DNA of 64,000 nucleotides, taken from Edaphochlamys debaryana (Eukaryota > Chlorophyta > Chlorophyceae > Chlamydomonadales). The notes below the pieces were generated by a model. The model ran no database searches, was not told where the DNA came from, and was given only the letters and a program-made list of their open reading frames with translations. Both the position numbers and the translations under genes were made by a program. Positions 34,301 to 45,100 of the stretch are shown piece by piece; positions within the stretch are counted from its first letter, which is position 1, and the number at the start of each line of letters is the position of its first letter. The stretch spans positions 310,001-374,000 of the forward strand of contig JAEHOE010000016.1 of assembly GCA_016858145.1 (NCBI GenBank), written 5' to 3'.

Positions 34301-36367
34301 GAGGGGCTGGGCGTCAGCGGGGCATCGGGTGACGGTGACGGCGAGTCTGGCTGCCAAGGCGGGTCCCGACGCTCATCCGGAGCGAAGGGAGTCTGCGTGG
34401 CGCCAGGAATGATGGGCTGGAAGCGAGGCCGAGAGGGGCTGGGCGTCAGCGGGGCATCGGGTGACGGTGACGGCGAGTCTGGCTGCCAAGGCGGGTCCCG
34501 ACGCTCATCCGGAGCGAAGGGAGTCTGCGTGGCGCCAGGAATGATGGGCTGGAAGCGAGGCCGAGAGGGGCTGGGCGTCAGCGGGGCATCGGGTGACGGT
34601 GACGGCGAGTCTGGCTGCCAAGGCGGGTCCCGACGCTCATCCGGAGCGAAGGGAGTCTGCGTGGCGCCAGGAATGATGGGCTGGAAGCGAGGCCGAGAGG
34701 GGCTGGGCGACAGCGGAGCGTCCGGCGGTGGCGGCTGTTCCGGCGGCGGCGGCAGCTCCGGCGGCGGCGGCTGCTCCGGTGGCGGCGGCAGTTCCGGTGG
34801 CGGCGGCTGCTCCGGCGGCGGCGGCAGCTCCGGTGGCGGCGGCTGCTCCGGTGGCGGCGGCTGCTCCGGCGGCGGCGGCAGCTCCGGCGGCGGCGGCTGC
34901 TCCGGCGGCGGCGGCTGCTCCGGCGGCGGCGGCTGCTCCGGCGGCGGCGGCTGCTCCGGCGGCGGCGGCTGCTCCGGCGGCGGCGGCTGCTCCGGTGGCG
35001 GCGGCTGCTCCGGCGGCGGCGGCAGCTCCGGCGGCGGCGGCTGCTCCGGTGGTGGCGGCAGTTCCGGTGGCGGCGGCTGCTCCGGCGGCGGCGGCAGCTC
35101 CGGCGGCGGCGGCTGCTCCGGTGGCGGCGGCTGCTCCGGTGGCGGCGGCAGCTCCGGCGGCGGCGGCTGCTCCGGCGGCGGCGGCAGCTCCGGCGGCGGC
35201 GGCTGCTCCGGCGGCGGTGGCAGCTCCGGCGGTGGCGGCAGCTCCGGCGGCGGCGGCTGATCCGGCGGTGGCGGGAATTGCTCGTCGGGAGCGAACGGCG
35301 TCTGCTCCGCTGCCGGCGTTATTGGCACGCGGAATTGCGACAGGCGGCGCCCCTTGGCGTTGCCTGCAGGGGATGAGGAGCGATGTTGTAGGCTCGTGTG
35401 CTTCTATGGCGCCGGACGCCCGTGGCTTTCTCGTGCCCACTAGGGGCAGTAGTCACAGCACGCCCAAGGGGCCAGCAGGGTAGGGAGCTAGGGACGTGTC
35501 GGGCATGCAGCGGGTGGCGTGCATTGCTATTGGCGCTTGCTGTGGGGATCTAAGCCTGTTTGTGCAGGCGGGCCGCCGCTGCCCGTCGCCGTCGCCAACC
35601 CCCCGCCGCGACAGCGTTTGAGTGGGGCTGAGGCGGCGAGGGGCGGCTTGTGCAGGTGCACAGTTCATGGTGAGATGCAGACCCCTTTGCGTGCCACGGG
35701 AAGAGCAGGCCTGAGCAGGTCGTTTGCTGGGCAAGCGGGCGAGCTAGCTGGCACCTGGCACACTGGCTCTCGTACCTAGGTAGAGCAGGTCGTTAAGAGC
35801 CGTTAACGCGGGTCAGCAGTACGAAGTGCGAGTTCCGGGCGCGCTGCCAGCCGCCGTTTGACACGATTGGCTCAGCACAAACCTATGTTCCCGCATGTCT
35901 GCTCCCAGAGCGTGACGGCGCGTTCTGGCTTCTGGTTTGCACTGATGCAGATGGTTGGTTTCGGCCCGCCTCGCCAGCACAGCCCGCCATGCTGACCCCA
36001 AGGACCGTTTAGTGGGCGGCTGCATCGCTGGCTAGCGGGTCTTTATCGAAATGTTCAGGTGGGGTACCTGACTGCATGTGTGAGGGCGAACTTGCCTGCC
36101 GCCGGCGGCCTGATGTCTAATGCTTGATAATCGGCAACTCACCAGGAGATGATCCGGCAGAGTTGGCATCCACGCCGGCCAGCAGAAGTGCACTGCGGCA
36201 TGGCGAAGGCAATGCCCGCGAATCATCAAGGGTCTGCAGCCTTGCCTTGTAGGTAGATCACCCATACAACATGGGTACGTCGCCAGCCGCTGCGTCCCGC
36301 TCCCGGCTCACCCTAAGGCGAGCATGAATGGCAACACTCTGCTGCCGGAGGCCCGCCTTCGGGCCAT
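22367..36367 (-). CDS. Giant secreted hydroxyproline-rich glycoprotein, agglutinin-like, copy A (28 exons, 2892 aa)
   Basis: Exons: 36367-36312, 36192-36143, 35363-32792, 32562-32503, 32323-32192, 32089-32049, 31956-31389, 30548-30241, 30087-29850, 29752-29349, 29197-28879, 28676-28587, 28400-28332, 28213-27970, 27847-27502, 27375-26998, 26814-26505, 26357-26041, 25867-25621, 25480-25080, 24921-24585, 24458-24369, 24176-24108, 23980-23743, 23599-23420, 23320-23164, 22969-22574, 22428-22367 (8679 nt, in frame). Residues 1-30 form a signal peptide (MARRRAS...LPFMLALG then ALLLAGVDA). Residues about 40-1100 are a Pro-rich shaft with PPSP-type and PPPPEQ/PPPPEL repeats, expected to be hydroxylated and O-glycosylated into a polyproline-II rod. 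Residues about 1100-2872 form a Cys-rich head with many N-x-S/T sites, built from two homologous halves (A to about 1958, then B). Parts such as GRCLTMYEK and ELCLSSNDHPL look like ricin-type beta-trefoil lectin repeats. The tail ends LRKLLR. Signal, shaft and C-terminal head match the plan of the SAG1/SAD1 agglutinins; an adhesive or cell-wall role is inferred. Confidence 0.8.
31030..31325 (+). repeat. Dispersed intronic element, copy in HRGP copy A intron 7
   Basis: This is the counterpart of 43960-44265, in inverted orientation, within the 840-base intron 7. It is also present at about 48545-48760 in intron 7 of copy B, where the right-hand part is missing. Confidence 0.65.
33931..34722 (-). 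repeat. Six tandem 132-bp repeats in the copy A shaft
   Basis: These are six nearly identical 44-codon units, each containing RPRFQPIIPGATQTPF, FAPDERRDPPWQ and PDSPSPSP. The unit length is a multiple of three, so copy number can change without breaking the frame. The corresponding place in copy B has an unrelated 99-bp repeat. Confidence 0.95.
34723..35272 (-). repeat. PPPPEQ/PPPPEL hexapeptide repeat tract (18-bp units)
   Basis: About 30 units of 18 bases encode PPPPE followed by Gln or Leu, at the N-terminal end of the copy A shaft. The opposite strand reads as a long Gly/Ser/Cys open frame, which is only a shadow. Confidence 0.95.
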
Positions 36368-37192
36368 TTTGAGCAGCTGCGCTTTCTCTATGATCGCGTT
36401 TGCATAGGTGAGATGAAAATGCTGCAAGCGGAGGTAAATTTGCTTCTTGACACACTGGTGGCGGGCGTGTCCAGCAAGTGCCTGGGCGACGGCGTGTACT
36501 TGCGCGCGTTCGTGCCAACACGCAGCAATCGTCACTTAAAGACGCAAATATGCACGCCATGCCTCTTTTGTAGGGTTCGGGCGTCCTGTGCGCATGCGCG
36601 GAATGGGGGCCGACTTCGCCCAATGCACACACTTCAACCTGTTCTTACCCGACCGCGAGCGCGACCGCCAATACATGGAGTGGTTCCCTTTGCAAAAGCA
36701 CCCCAGAGCAGAGCCCCACCTGACCGGGTTAACCTGACCGCGCCGGTTGGCGCGTCCCGTCCGCCCGTCCCCACCCGACCCGTCGTCTAGCTTCATGCCA
36801 CCTCCAGCTTCAGCCCAACCGACCCTCGCCTCCGGTCCGCCCCTGCCCGCCTGCCCTCGTTCCCTTCCCGTACCCCACCCTGGCTGCATTTGCTCTAACG
36901 GCAGTGCAACCTGGGGTAGGACAAGGCTCGAGGGTTGGACTAGCCCCGTCAAAGCTGCAGACCGTCTCACCGGCATAAGCGAGGCGCACACGGGCCGCAG
37001 CGCCGCGCGTCTTGGCGTGGTCAGGCGCGCGACGCAGAGGCACTGGGAAGCACGGAGGCCGCAGAGCTGCTGGGCTGCGGCGTCCCGCCACCACGCCCAG
37101 GTAAGGCCAGAGGCTCCGTCTCCGTTGCTGGCACTCCATCCCAGCGTCTGACGCGGCGGCAGCGGCCTGGGAGGCTCAGGCTCACGCTGCCC
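36368..37192. other. 5' flank of HRGP copy A
   Basis: This flank should hold the promoter and 5' UTR of the minus-strand HRGP gene. Stretches at about 36370-36530 and 36640-36920 resemble 54300-54430 and 54540-54880 upstream of copy B. It is shorter than the copy B flank by about 1.2 kb. No TATA box or other element can be assigned with confidence. Confidence 0.5.
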
Positions 37193-37973
37193 TTAGGGGC
37201 TCGGGCGCTGGGCCCCCGGAAGCGTCCGCTGGAGCGTCGCCCTCCGGCTTTGGGGCGCGGGTAGTGCGGGTGCGAAGGGCGGCTCAGGCGCCAAGTCGTC
37301 CTCCTCGTACTCGGCCCTGAACGGGGAAGCGGGGGGGCCGGCCAAATACGAACTAGGGACACTGCATCAGCATCTCTAGACCAACGGTGCGGCCCGCGCG
37401 CCCCTCGTGCTTGCACAGCGGCCTGACCTCTTGAACCCAGGCTTCACAGCGAGGGGCCCGGCACCCACAGGACCCAACCGGGCCTGCTCGCATCACCCAC
37501 CTCCCGCTCCCCCGCGGAAGCCCCTGCCCCTGTGTCCTCCAATCTCCAGCCCGCGCCCCTGCGTCCCCCTACCCCTGCCCGGCCCCACCAGTAGCAGGCC
37601 GTGGGCGGGTGGCGGCGCTGAATGGTCTCGCCCTGGGGCTGGTCGGCCCACAGCGAGCGCCACCAGGTGTCGGCGTTGGTGGCCCCGGGCGCGTAGCTGC
37701 CGCGGCGGCAGCGCTTGAGCAGCTGCAGCGTCAGCACGCCGTCGTCTGGGGGTGGGTAGGGGTGGGTGGGAGCGGGCGGGTAGGGGTGGGTGGGGATGGG
37801 TGGGGATGGGTGAGAGCCAAAGGGTGCACCCATAGCCACCAGGCGTCCTAGTTGGATCACACCCCACAGCATACCCACAGCCCAGTTGGGTCCCTGACTG
37901 CTCAGATCTGCATCCGTCAGCAACCGCCCAACCGCTCACCCACGAACCACGTGCTCAGCTCCGCCTTGATTAT
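37193..37973 (-). pseudogene. Truncated 3' fragment of the MYND-CS domain gene
   Basis: Counterparts of the last three exons of the gene at 56351-59399 lie at about 37973-37940 (partial), 37745-37589 and 37316-37193, with conserved splice sites. The first of these lacks most of the CS-domain exon. At about 37971 the sequence jumps to one matching about 57590, a deletion of roughly 420 bases that removed the exon start and its acceptor. The last exon also lacks one base near its middle, which changes the C-terminus and gives a different stop (TAA at 37193-37195). No MYND finger or start codon remains. This is a by-product of the segmental duplication, most likely non-functional. Confidence 0.85.
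37747..37812 (+). repeat. G-rich minisatellite in the MYND-CS fragment
   Basis: This tract repeats GGGTGGG, GGGTAGGGG and GGGGATGGGT within a former intron. The parental gene has a longer version at 56914-56999 with more GGGGATGGGT units. Runs of three or more G at this spacing could form G-quadruplexes on the plus strand. Confidence 0.75.
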
Positions 37974-38015
37974 GCTGACTTCCCACAGCTTGTCGCATCC
38001 ACAAAGGCCCAGCCG

Positions 38016-39173
38016 GCCCATATACTACTAAAAAGTTAAAGGGAACGCGCTAAGGAGGAACGTGGGTGAAACAAGTGCGAGTAAGGATTGACTTCTTCCC
38101 TGTCTTGCTTCAGGGGACTAGGTAACTTTGAACATGAACCCTCAACCGTCCCTGCCATGGCGCCCCAATACAGCGGGCGACCAAACGGACGACACGCACC
38201 AAGGGCCCAAGGGCGAAACCATATAATCCACGTATGCTTAGGCAAGAACTAACACAGAGAAGCGACTCAGACTAGGAGAAAGGAAAGCGAGTCCTAAATC
38301 AACGGGCGCCAGATGGTCATCCCCGTGCTGCCACCGTCCTGGACCCAGAGACGACATGTATCCGGAAGGCCTGCGCCACAGAGTTCTAGGCACCTCGCAA
38401 CACCTACCAGTCCGCAACGGCTGGACACGGCTCCCGTCCACCAACCTGACCACAGTCATGGATAACTATTGGCATGCCGGTTAAGCTTCAGGAGCGAGTT
38501 TCACACCACCGCAAGGCGGAGAGGACGCCCAGTTAGTGCCCCACATCCAGCTTCATCACTGCGCGGGCCTGAGGCCCCCAAATACAAAACCCTTAAGCTT
38601 GCTCACTGGCCAACGCACGGCGCCACTGCACGTGGCATGCGGAACAAGACGAGACAACGCACCCGTTAACGCGGGAAACTCCCCAACTAACACACAAAAT
38701 CCCTGCACAGGTCTGAGCAAACTGGCCGCAACCTATAGCATACTACTTTGTCATAATATCAACCGCACTAGCGCCGCACTAGCAGGTTCCTTGAGGACGC
38801 ATTGAGGAGGGTGGAGGCCTCTGCGGCGGTGCATTGGCCAAACCATGATTGCGGTAACTTGCAGTCGTGCGCTACGTGCTGCGTGGTATGCGCTGCCTGC
38901 TATATGCTGCCTGCTATTCCACAGGCCTCATGCCATGCCTCACCAGGCTACTCGATTGCAAACCAGCTTGCCCACACATTTTAAAGCCCGCTGCAAGCCC
39001 AGCAAACTGGGATTGTAACACTGAGTGTGGCAGAGCAACGCTTCCAGTGGTCAGACCAAACTCAGCCGCAGCGGCATAGCGCGGAAGCGCATGGCGCCGT
39101 TCTAATTCTACGGAAGCTGCGACCGGCCCGGACTGACGGGCGCCGACGGGAGGCGCCATTCACGCTGCCGCGC
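38016..39173. other. 3' flank of HRGP copy B and junction of the two duplication units
   Basis: This stretch lies between the truncated MYND-CS fragment and the stop codon of the second HRGP gene. From about 38050 it aligns with 21250-22366. No coding exon and no clear poly(A) signal were found. The short piece at about 38016-38050 sits at the join between unit 1 and unit 2. Confidence 0.55.
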
Positions 39174-42100
39174 CTAGCGCAAGAGCTTGCGAAGCGTGCG
39201 CGGCGCCGGCGGAGGGGCTGCGGCGCACGACGGGCACGGGACGGAGAGCCAAGCGTCAGCACTGGGCCACCAGTCAGTCCGTCTTGCGCGGTCTGCCGCC
39301 CTCCCGACCTGAAAGCCCCCTTCAGCCCGCCACTCACGGTTCTCGTATGCGCTGTAGTAGGTGGTGACGATGCGAGTACGGGGGTCCACCAGGCTCGCGC
39401 CGCACACCGTCGTGTTGGTGATGCTCGAGTAGCGAGGGCACTTGAAGATGCACTTGGTCCCCGTGACTTGCACGGGCGGCGAGGTCTCGACCACGGTCAG
39501 GTTTGCCGGGGAAACAGCGGATCCGATGCAGCCAAAGGTGGTGAGCAGGGTGGCGGCCGAGGAAGTCATGTTAGTCATGTTGTACGACATCGCGATCGCG
39601 CCCATGCAGGACGTCTTGTCGAGGCTGTTGTAGATGTCGCCCACCAGGTCGGTGGCGTTGACCAGGAGACTGGGGTTGCTGCCAGCCGTGAAGTTGACGA
39701 TTAGGCATGCCTTGTACGTGACGTCGGTGATTGCTGCACATGGGTAGATGGGGGGCGGGGCGGGAAGGGGCGGGGGAAGGTTGGGGGAGGCGTGTGTAGC
39801 GCGCGTGTGTCGCAACGCATCAGCCTTGTTGAGAATATGGGCGGCAAGCCAGGGGCACTCATTGCGGATTGCGTGCAAGGTACTCTGAGCGCAGGCTTCG
39901 GCTGTGTGCACGCCGCTGAAACGAAGCTTGGCACGAACACCCCGACACCGACTTCGGAACGATTGCCCTCCCTCTTCGAGCTTTCCCTCGGAAGTAAGCC
40001 CGCACGCCTCTTCGTGCAGAGTGAACACACGGCGGCCGAAGGGACTGCGGTGCTAGGTTGCACGCCCAAGAACCCGTACCTCACAACGACACCCGCAAAG
40101 CCTTCGCACCCAGCAGGCTCACCGCTTCGGTCAACGGGATATCCGATGAGCCGATCCTTGACCTGGAGCATTAAGGAGTCCAGGACGGGGAACTGGCGGG
40201 CATCGTTCCATGCGATGGCGGCGCGGATGGCATGGATCTGGACCATGTAGTAGAGCGTCTGGTCCACGTTGTCAATGTTCTGTGGGACAGGAGGGAGGAA
40301 GGAGGGGTGTGAGGACTTTCGCGGCCGTGAACATTTCAGATGTGACGGAACCTGGCTGCGTGGTCGGACGCATCTGGACGCCATCCTCCCCTATGCACAA
40401 GGGCTTGCCCAGCGGATTGCAGTCCGCAAGCGAAAGACAGAAGCGCTTTCCTCATTTGCCTGCCTGCCCTGCTACTGACCCGGGGTGTGGTGGAGAGCAA
40501 GCTCTGCTGCTGCGTGTTGCCCTCCGTCACCAGGTCTCCGCTGGGGACCACGTAGGGCTCAGCACCGGGATCGGCCTCCTCCGCGACCCAGGGCTGCAGC
40601 CGCGTTAGAATCGTGATGCCAGTGCCGGGGATGCCCTGGCTCAGGACCGCGCGGGGCCCCTGTGGACGTCCACGGGAGAGGAAAGCCAAGAATGGGCCGT
40701 AGGTTGTGCTATGCACACGCGGTGGGGGTCGAAGGTAGGACGGGCAGGAGCAGACTCACAATGGGCCCCCGGCCGGGAAGGCCCATGCAGCCCGGCCTCA
40801 CCTGAGCCGCGAGGGCCGCCAGAAGGCCCTGCTCGGTCCGCGCGATCGGGGGCACGACAGCGAAGATGCCGCCGCCCGAGGACAGGTGCAGGGTCAGGTT
40901 CTGGGTCACGGTCGGCTCCATGAAGGAGGGGTGGAAGTAGTCGACGATGTACAGGTCGCAAGTCGTGGTGTTCAGCTGCGCGGGCGAGACCACGACGCTG
41001 GACGAGTTGATCTTGCTCGGCAATGCCGTGCGCATGGCCCTGTACGGCAGGCGAAGGATGGCGGGCGGCGGTAAGCAGCTCATCACACTATCAGCAGTAC
41101 GACATGCCAAGCCACGAGCCCAGGTGTCGTACAGGGACAACCGCATTGCTGCTCGCACTCCCACTCACTGGAGGAAGGGCAGGTAGGCTGCGTTGGAGGT
41201 GCACAGGCTGGCGTTGCGCTGCGCCTGCTCGGCACGCCTGCGGGAGTAGGGGCGGCAGCGCCGGAAGGAGGGTGTGAGTAGCCCAAGAGCGGACCAGCGG
41301 ACTACCCCAGCAGCATTTGAAGCGGGCACTCGAAGCGGGCATGGGCTGAGGATGACAGTGATAGGGATTTGAGGAAGCTGAGGGTGTCCAGGCGAGGCTG
41401 CGAGGGTCCCGATTCCAAGTGCCCCCTTACTTGATGCCCCAAAGCGTGAGGTTTGTGGTGATGCCGGTCAGCACTGGGTCGCCGCCCACAGCCGTAACGA
41501 ACGCCTCGCTTCCGAAGACACTGCGGGAACAGGAAGGACAGGGGCCGTAAGTGGTTGTAAGCGAAAAGGCGCTGAGATCTAGGCACCCATACGAAAGTGT
41601 AAACGGCAAAGGGCGGCCGGCGTAGCATTAAGCGAACAGCATGACTCACGCGTAGCGGCCGACACAGGAGTTGCTGCCAACCGCCATGCAGGAAGCAGCC
41701 AGCACCACCCTCGGCACGCCTCCTGCGGCCGGCTCGTCCATGTCGTACGGCACCAGGTTGTCCGTATCCATCAGTACGGGGAACGCGGCGCCGTACAGCG
41801 ACAGAGTGACGGAGAGGTACGAGCTCTTGTTCACCTCGCCATCGCCAGTGGCGATCAGGGGCAGCTGAGTGGACACGGCTTTGGCGAAGTCGTCGGCTTG
41901 TGCCTTTAGGTTGAGCGCCGGAGGTGGCATGGGAGGCATCGGCGGAGCCGGCGGCGGGGTCGAGTTGGTGGGTGTGACAAGGTTGGCTGCGGCGGAAGGG
42001 GCAAACGGTGCGGCAAGACGTTAGGGGTCAAGGGAGCTGCGAAGGAACGAGCTGTGAAAGGGAGTACCGGCACCAAGCACCAGGCACGCAGCGCCATTAC

Positions 42101-45100
42101 CGCAACCAGCATGCCCATTCTTCCACCAAGCATGTCCGACTCACGATAGACCCAGTAGGTCGTGTAGATCGTGTCCTGCACCTTGAGCCCTGGGAACGTC
42201 ACGATGGACGAGCCAGGGTCCCTGGTGGGCGGTACGGCAAGGTACGCGCCGGCGCTGTACGATGCTTGCGTGCGGTTGGCAACAAACTCTTGGACCGTGG
42301 TGTTGGCCAGCGCTACGCCCATTGTTGACATGCCCGCGACGCGGTTAGGCAAGACGCGGAAGGGCTCAGAGTTCATGCCCGTTAGGCCGCCAAAGAGCGC
42401 CTCCTGCGTCTCGTTGATGCGAAGTCCGTAGCGCCAGGGCCGGCGGCGGCAGGGCTGCAGGGCCATGCGTTTAAGGGAGCCCGCCTCGGAGCCCACGCAC
42501 ATGCGGTAACCGGCTGGGTCCAAATCGCGAGAGCGCACACGGAACCTGCGGGGCGGAACAGGGAACAGGGTTATGTAGCACTCATGCCGTTCCAGGCCCA
42601 GGCCCAGCCAGAGTCCTACCACAGCAGGCAGCACCCCTGCAGGCAGCACTGTCCATCCCCTCCCGCTTAATCATGCGAGACCCAAATGAAGCGTACTCAC
42701 GCCTGCGGCGTCGCTTCCGGCTCTAGGCAGCTCATGCTGCTCGGCTCCATGGCTAGACGCGAGAAGAGGAACTGGTTGGAGCGCTTGAGCTCGCTGCCGG
42801 GGAAGGCCTGACCGGAAGCAAAGGGGCCGCAGCCCCGGAACTGGACCTCGCTGCCATCCGCGACTGTCATTGTCCCCAGGCACGCGCCGGCGACGGCGGT
42901 GACGGCGCGAGAGTCGATCATGTAGCGCCAGGGCCGCAGCGAGGCAGCTGCGAGGGAGAAGGGGCGCAAAGAAATGGCTCGGGAAGGGGGCTTGGGCACT
43001 GTGCGAGGGGCTAGCTCTTCCCCACGGCACCGCGTGCCCCCAAGCACTCCGGCGCCTGCCACCACGGCAATCCCCCACCAGCTACCGAACGTTCATCACC
43101 AACTGCCACGACAGCACTCACGTGAGAACGGCCGGATGAAGAGCTCGGCATGCGGGTTGACGGTCTCGGGTCCCCCCGTGTCGTTCGAGCAGCGGACCAG
43201 CTCCACGGGGCCCCCCTTCTCCCCGCCCAGGCACTTGCCGCCCGAGTTCTGAAACACGCGAGCGAGGTCCAGCGGCCCAAAGTTTGAGTAGGCGGTGCAT
43301 GTGCTTCCCGGCAGGAAGGTCATGATCTGGGTGCGGTCGTCGCAGTCGCAGTCGGTCAGCGTCAGCGGCGTGCTCTGGTGGTGTTGGCTTGAGACGCACA
43401 GCTCACGCTCATCGGGGGTAATCCAGGCAATGGAGTTACTGCGGGCGGGACGGTGGATGCGAAACAGGTAATTGGGTGCGTTGGCTGGGGCGTTCATCCT
43501 ATCGCCTTGTCCCTGCTCCGTTCCACCAGGCCGACGCCTGCCCGCCCCCAGCCCGTTCTCACGTAAACGCTCCGCACTTGGCGATGGACACGACCTGGCT
43601 CATGGTTGGCTCGCCCGGGTCGCAGGTCTGCCAGCTGGCGCTCATGGTGTCAGCGTCCATGGTTAGGCACAGGGTCTCGTTGGACTCGGCCAGGCTGATC
43701 ACACGCAGGCCCTCGTCAGCGGGCACAGACTGGATGGCGTTGGAACACATGCAGGCGCCGTAGAGAGGCACCTCGTCCGAACTCAGGTCGGCGGGTGCGG
43801 CTGGGCTGGGCGTAGGTGCCGCCGTATCGATCGGAATGGCGGCAACGTATTCGGTAGAGTTGAGCGTCGTGTCTGTAGTGGGTAGGGTAGGGCACACAGG
43901 GACCGGCAGTCAGACAAGCCTGGGCGTCCATTTCCTCGAAGGTGGGAAACTGGGCTGAGCCTTGAACTAATTGGACAATGGGGTTTGCGTGTAGGCATGG
44001 TGCAAAGCGCGGGAGACGTGCGGCGCGCTCCGTGCGATGCTTCGGGGGTGTTAGGGGCGGAGGATGGTCGCGGGGAGAAAACACATGCCACGCCGACCAC
44101 GACAAGTGTTGCAACTAGCTCTCCCAACAGATACCTGAGTTGCAAAGGGTAAGATAACCACAACGCTCCCAGTCTGGGCTTGAGCCGGGAAGCCTTTTGA
44201 GGCAAAGTCACGCAACAATTTCGCGCGACAGCTGCGCGCCAAGTTGACGGAAGTGCCTAGTTATTGGCTGAGCCGTGTGGACCACCATACGAAACGGATG
44301 CCTGCATCACTCCAAGGGCTCGGGGCGCGAGTTGGTGCGACCGCTTATCGGAGCCCATCCCCCCGCGGCTACCCATCGATCGGACCCCGCGTCCCGAACA
44401 TGTCGAGTTCGGGCCGGGTCGGTTGATTTACCATCACAGTTTGGGAATTGGTAACCATTGCTTGTTGCACCGGAGACGGGGCTGCCGAACAAGAAGCAGG
44501 AAAGTGGGGTCCAAGGAGCAAGCCTTGGCGCCCTCGCTCTCGATGCCCGCATCGCCCAAGCGTCCTTGCAACCCGCCCAATACGGAGTAGTGCCACCCAG
44601 CCACTTACTGTTGTCGTACACGCTGTAGTACACCGTGTTCTTGCCCGTGAGAGGGTCGGTGATTACGCCGCCGCACACCGAGTCCGCTGTCGGGCAGCGG
44701 TTGGCGCACTGCGCGCCGCTGACGCGCACGGGCACGCGCGCCTCCTTGACGGTGAGGTTGTAGGCGTGCACGGGCGAGCCCGTACAGCCGAAGGTGGTGA
44801 GCAGGGCCATGGTATTGTTGGACCCAGCCGACTGCATCAGGCTTAAAGTGCATGTGTCCTTGCTCAGGTTCATGTCCGGGACGGACGCGTTGACCAGGAG
44901 CCCGGTGTTGTTGCCCGCCGCAAAGTCAAGCTGCACGCACGCCTTGTAGCTCGCATCGGCCAGCGCTGCGGGGAAGGGGGGCGGGAGACACGAGGCCGGA
45001 GCGGCTGAGGTTTGGTTTAAGCTGGGGCCCAGGCCTCCCCATGTGCAGACACGCCGGCTCCCAGATGCCTATGCCCCTAGTACCCTCCACCCACCGGTCA

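Larger units (their letters stand above)
21250..38015. repeat. Segmental duplication, unit 1
   Basis: This unit aligns collinearly with about 38050-57630. The shared parts are the 3' flank, all 28 exons and most introns of the HRGP gene, its 5' flank, and the 3' part of the neighbouring MYND-CS gene. Unit 1 ends in a deleted remnant of the MYND-CS gene. The edges are approximate because they were set by eye. Confidence 0.85.

Noticed and set aside
33931..34722. Regularly spaced direct repeats resembling a CRISPR array
   Set aside because: The units are contiguous with no spacers, keep the reading frame and encode Pro-rich protein in a eukaryotic genome.
34001..35260. Long plus-strand open frame of Gly/Ser/Cys repeats (419 aa)
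   Set aside because: It is the exact antisense of the PPPPEQ/PPPPEL and 132-bp repeats of the HRGP shaft. Repeats with a unit length divisible by three leave several frames open. The minus-strand frame has the signal peptide, splice sites and paralog support.
22367..36367. Classification as a pherophorin
   Set aside because: Pherophorins have two globular domains around a short Pro-rich rod and a typical Cys pattern. I see no such domain here; the shaft is far longer and only one large C-terminal head is present.
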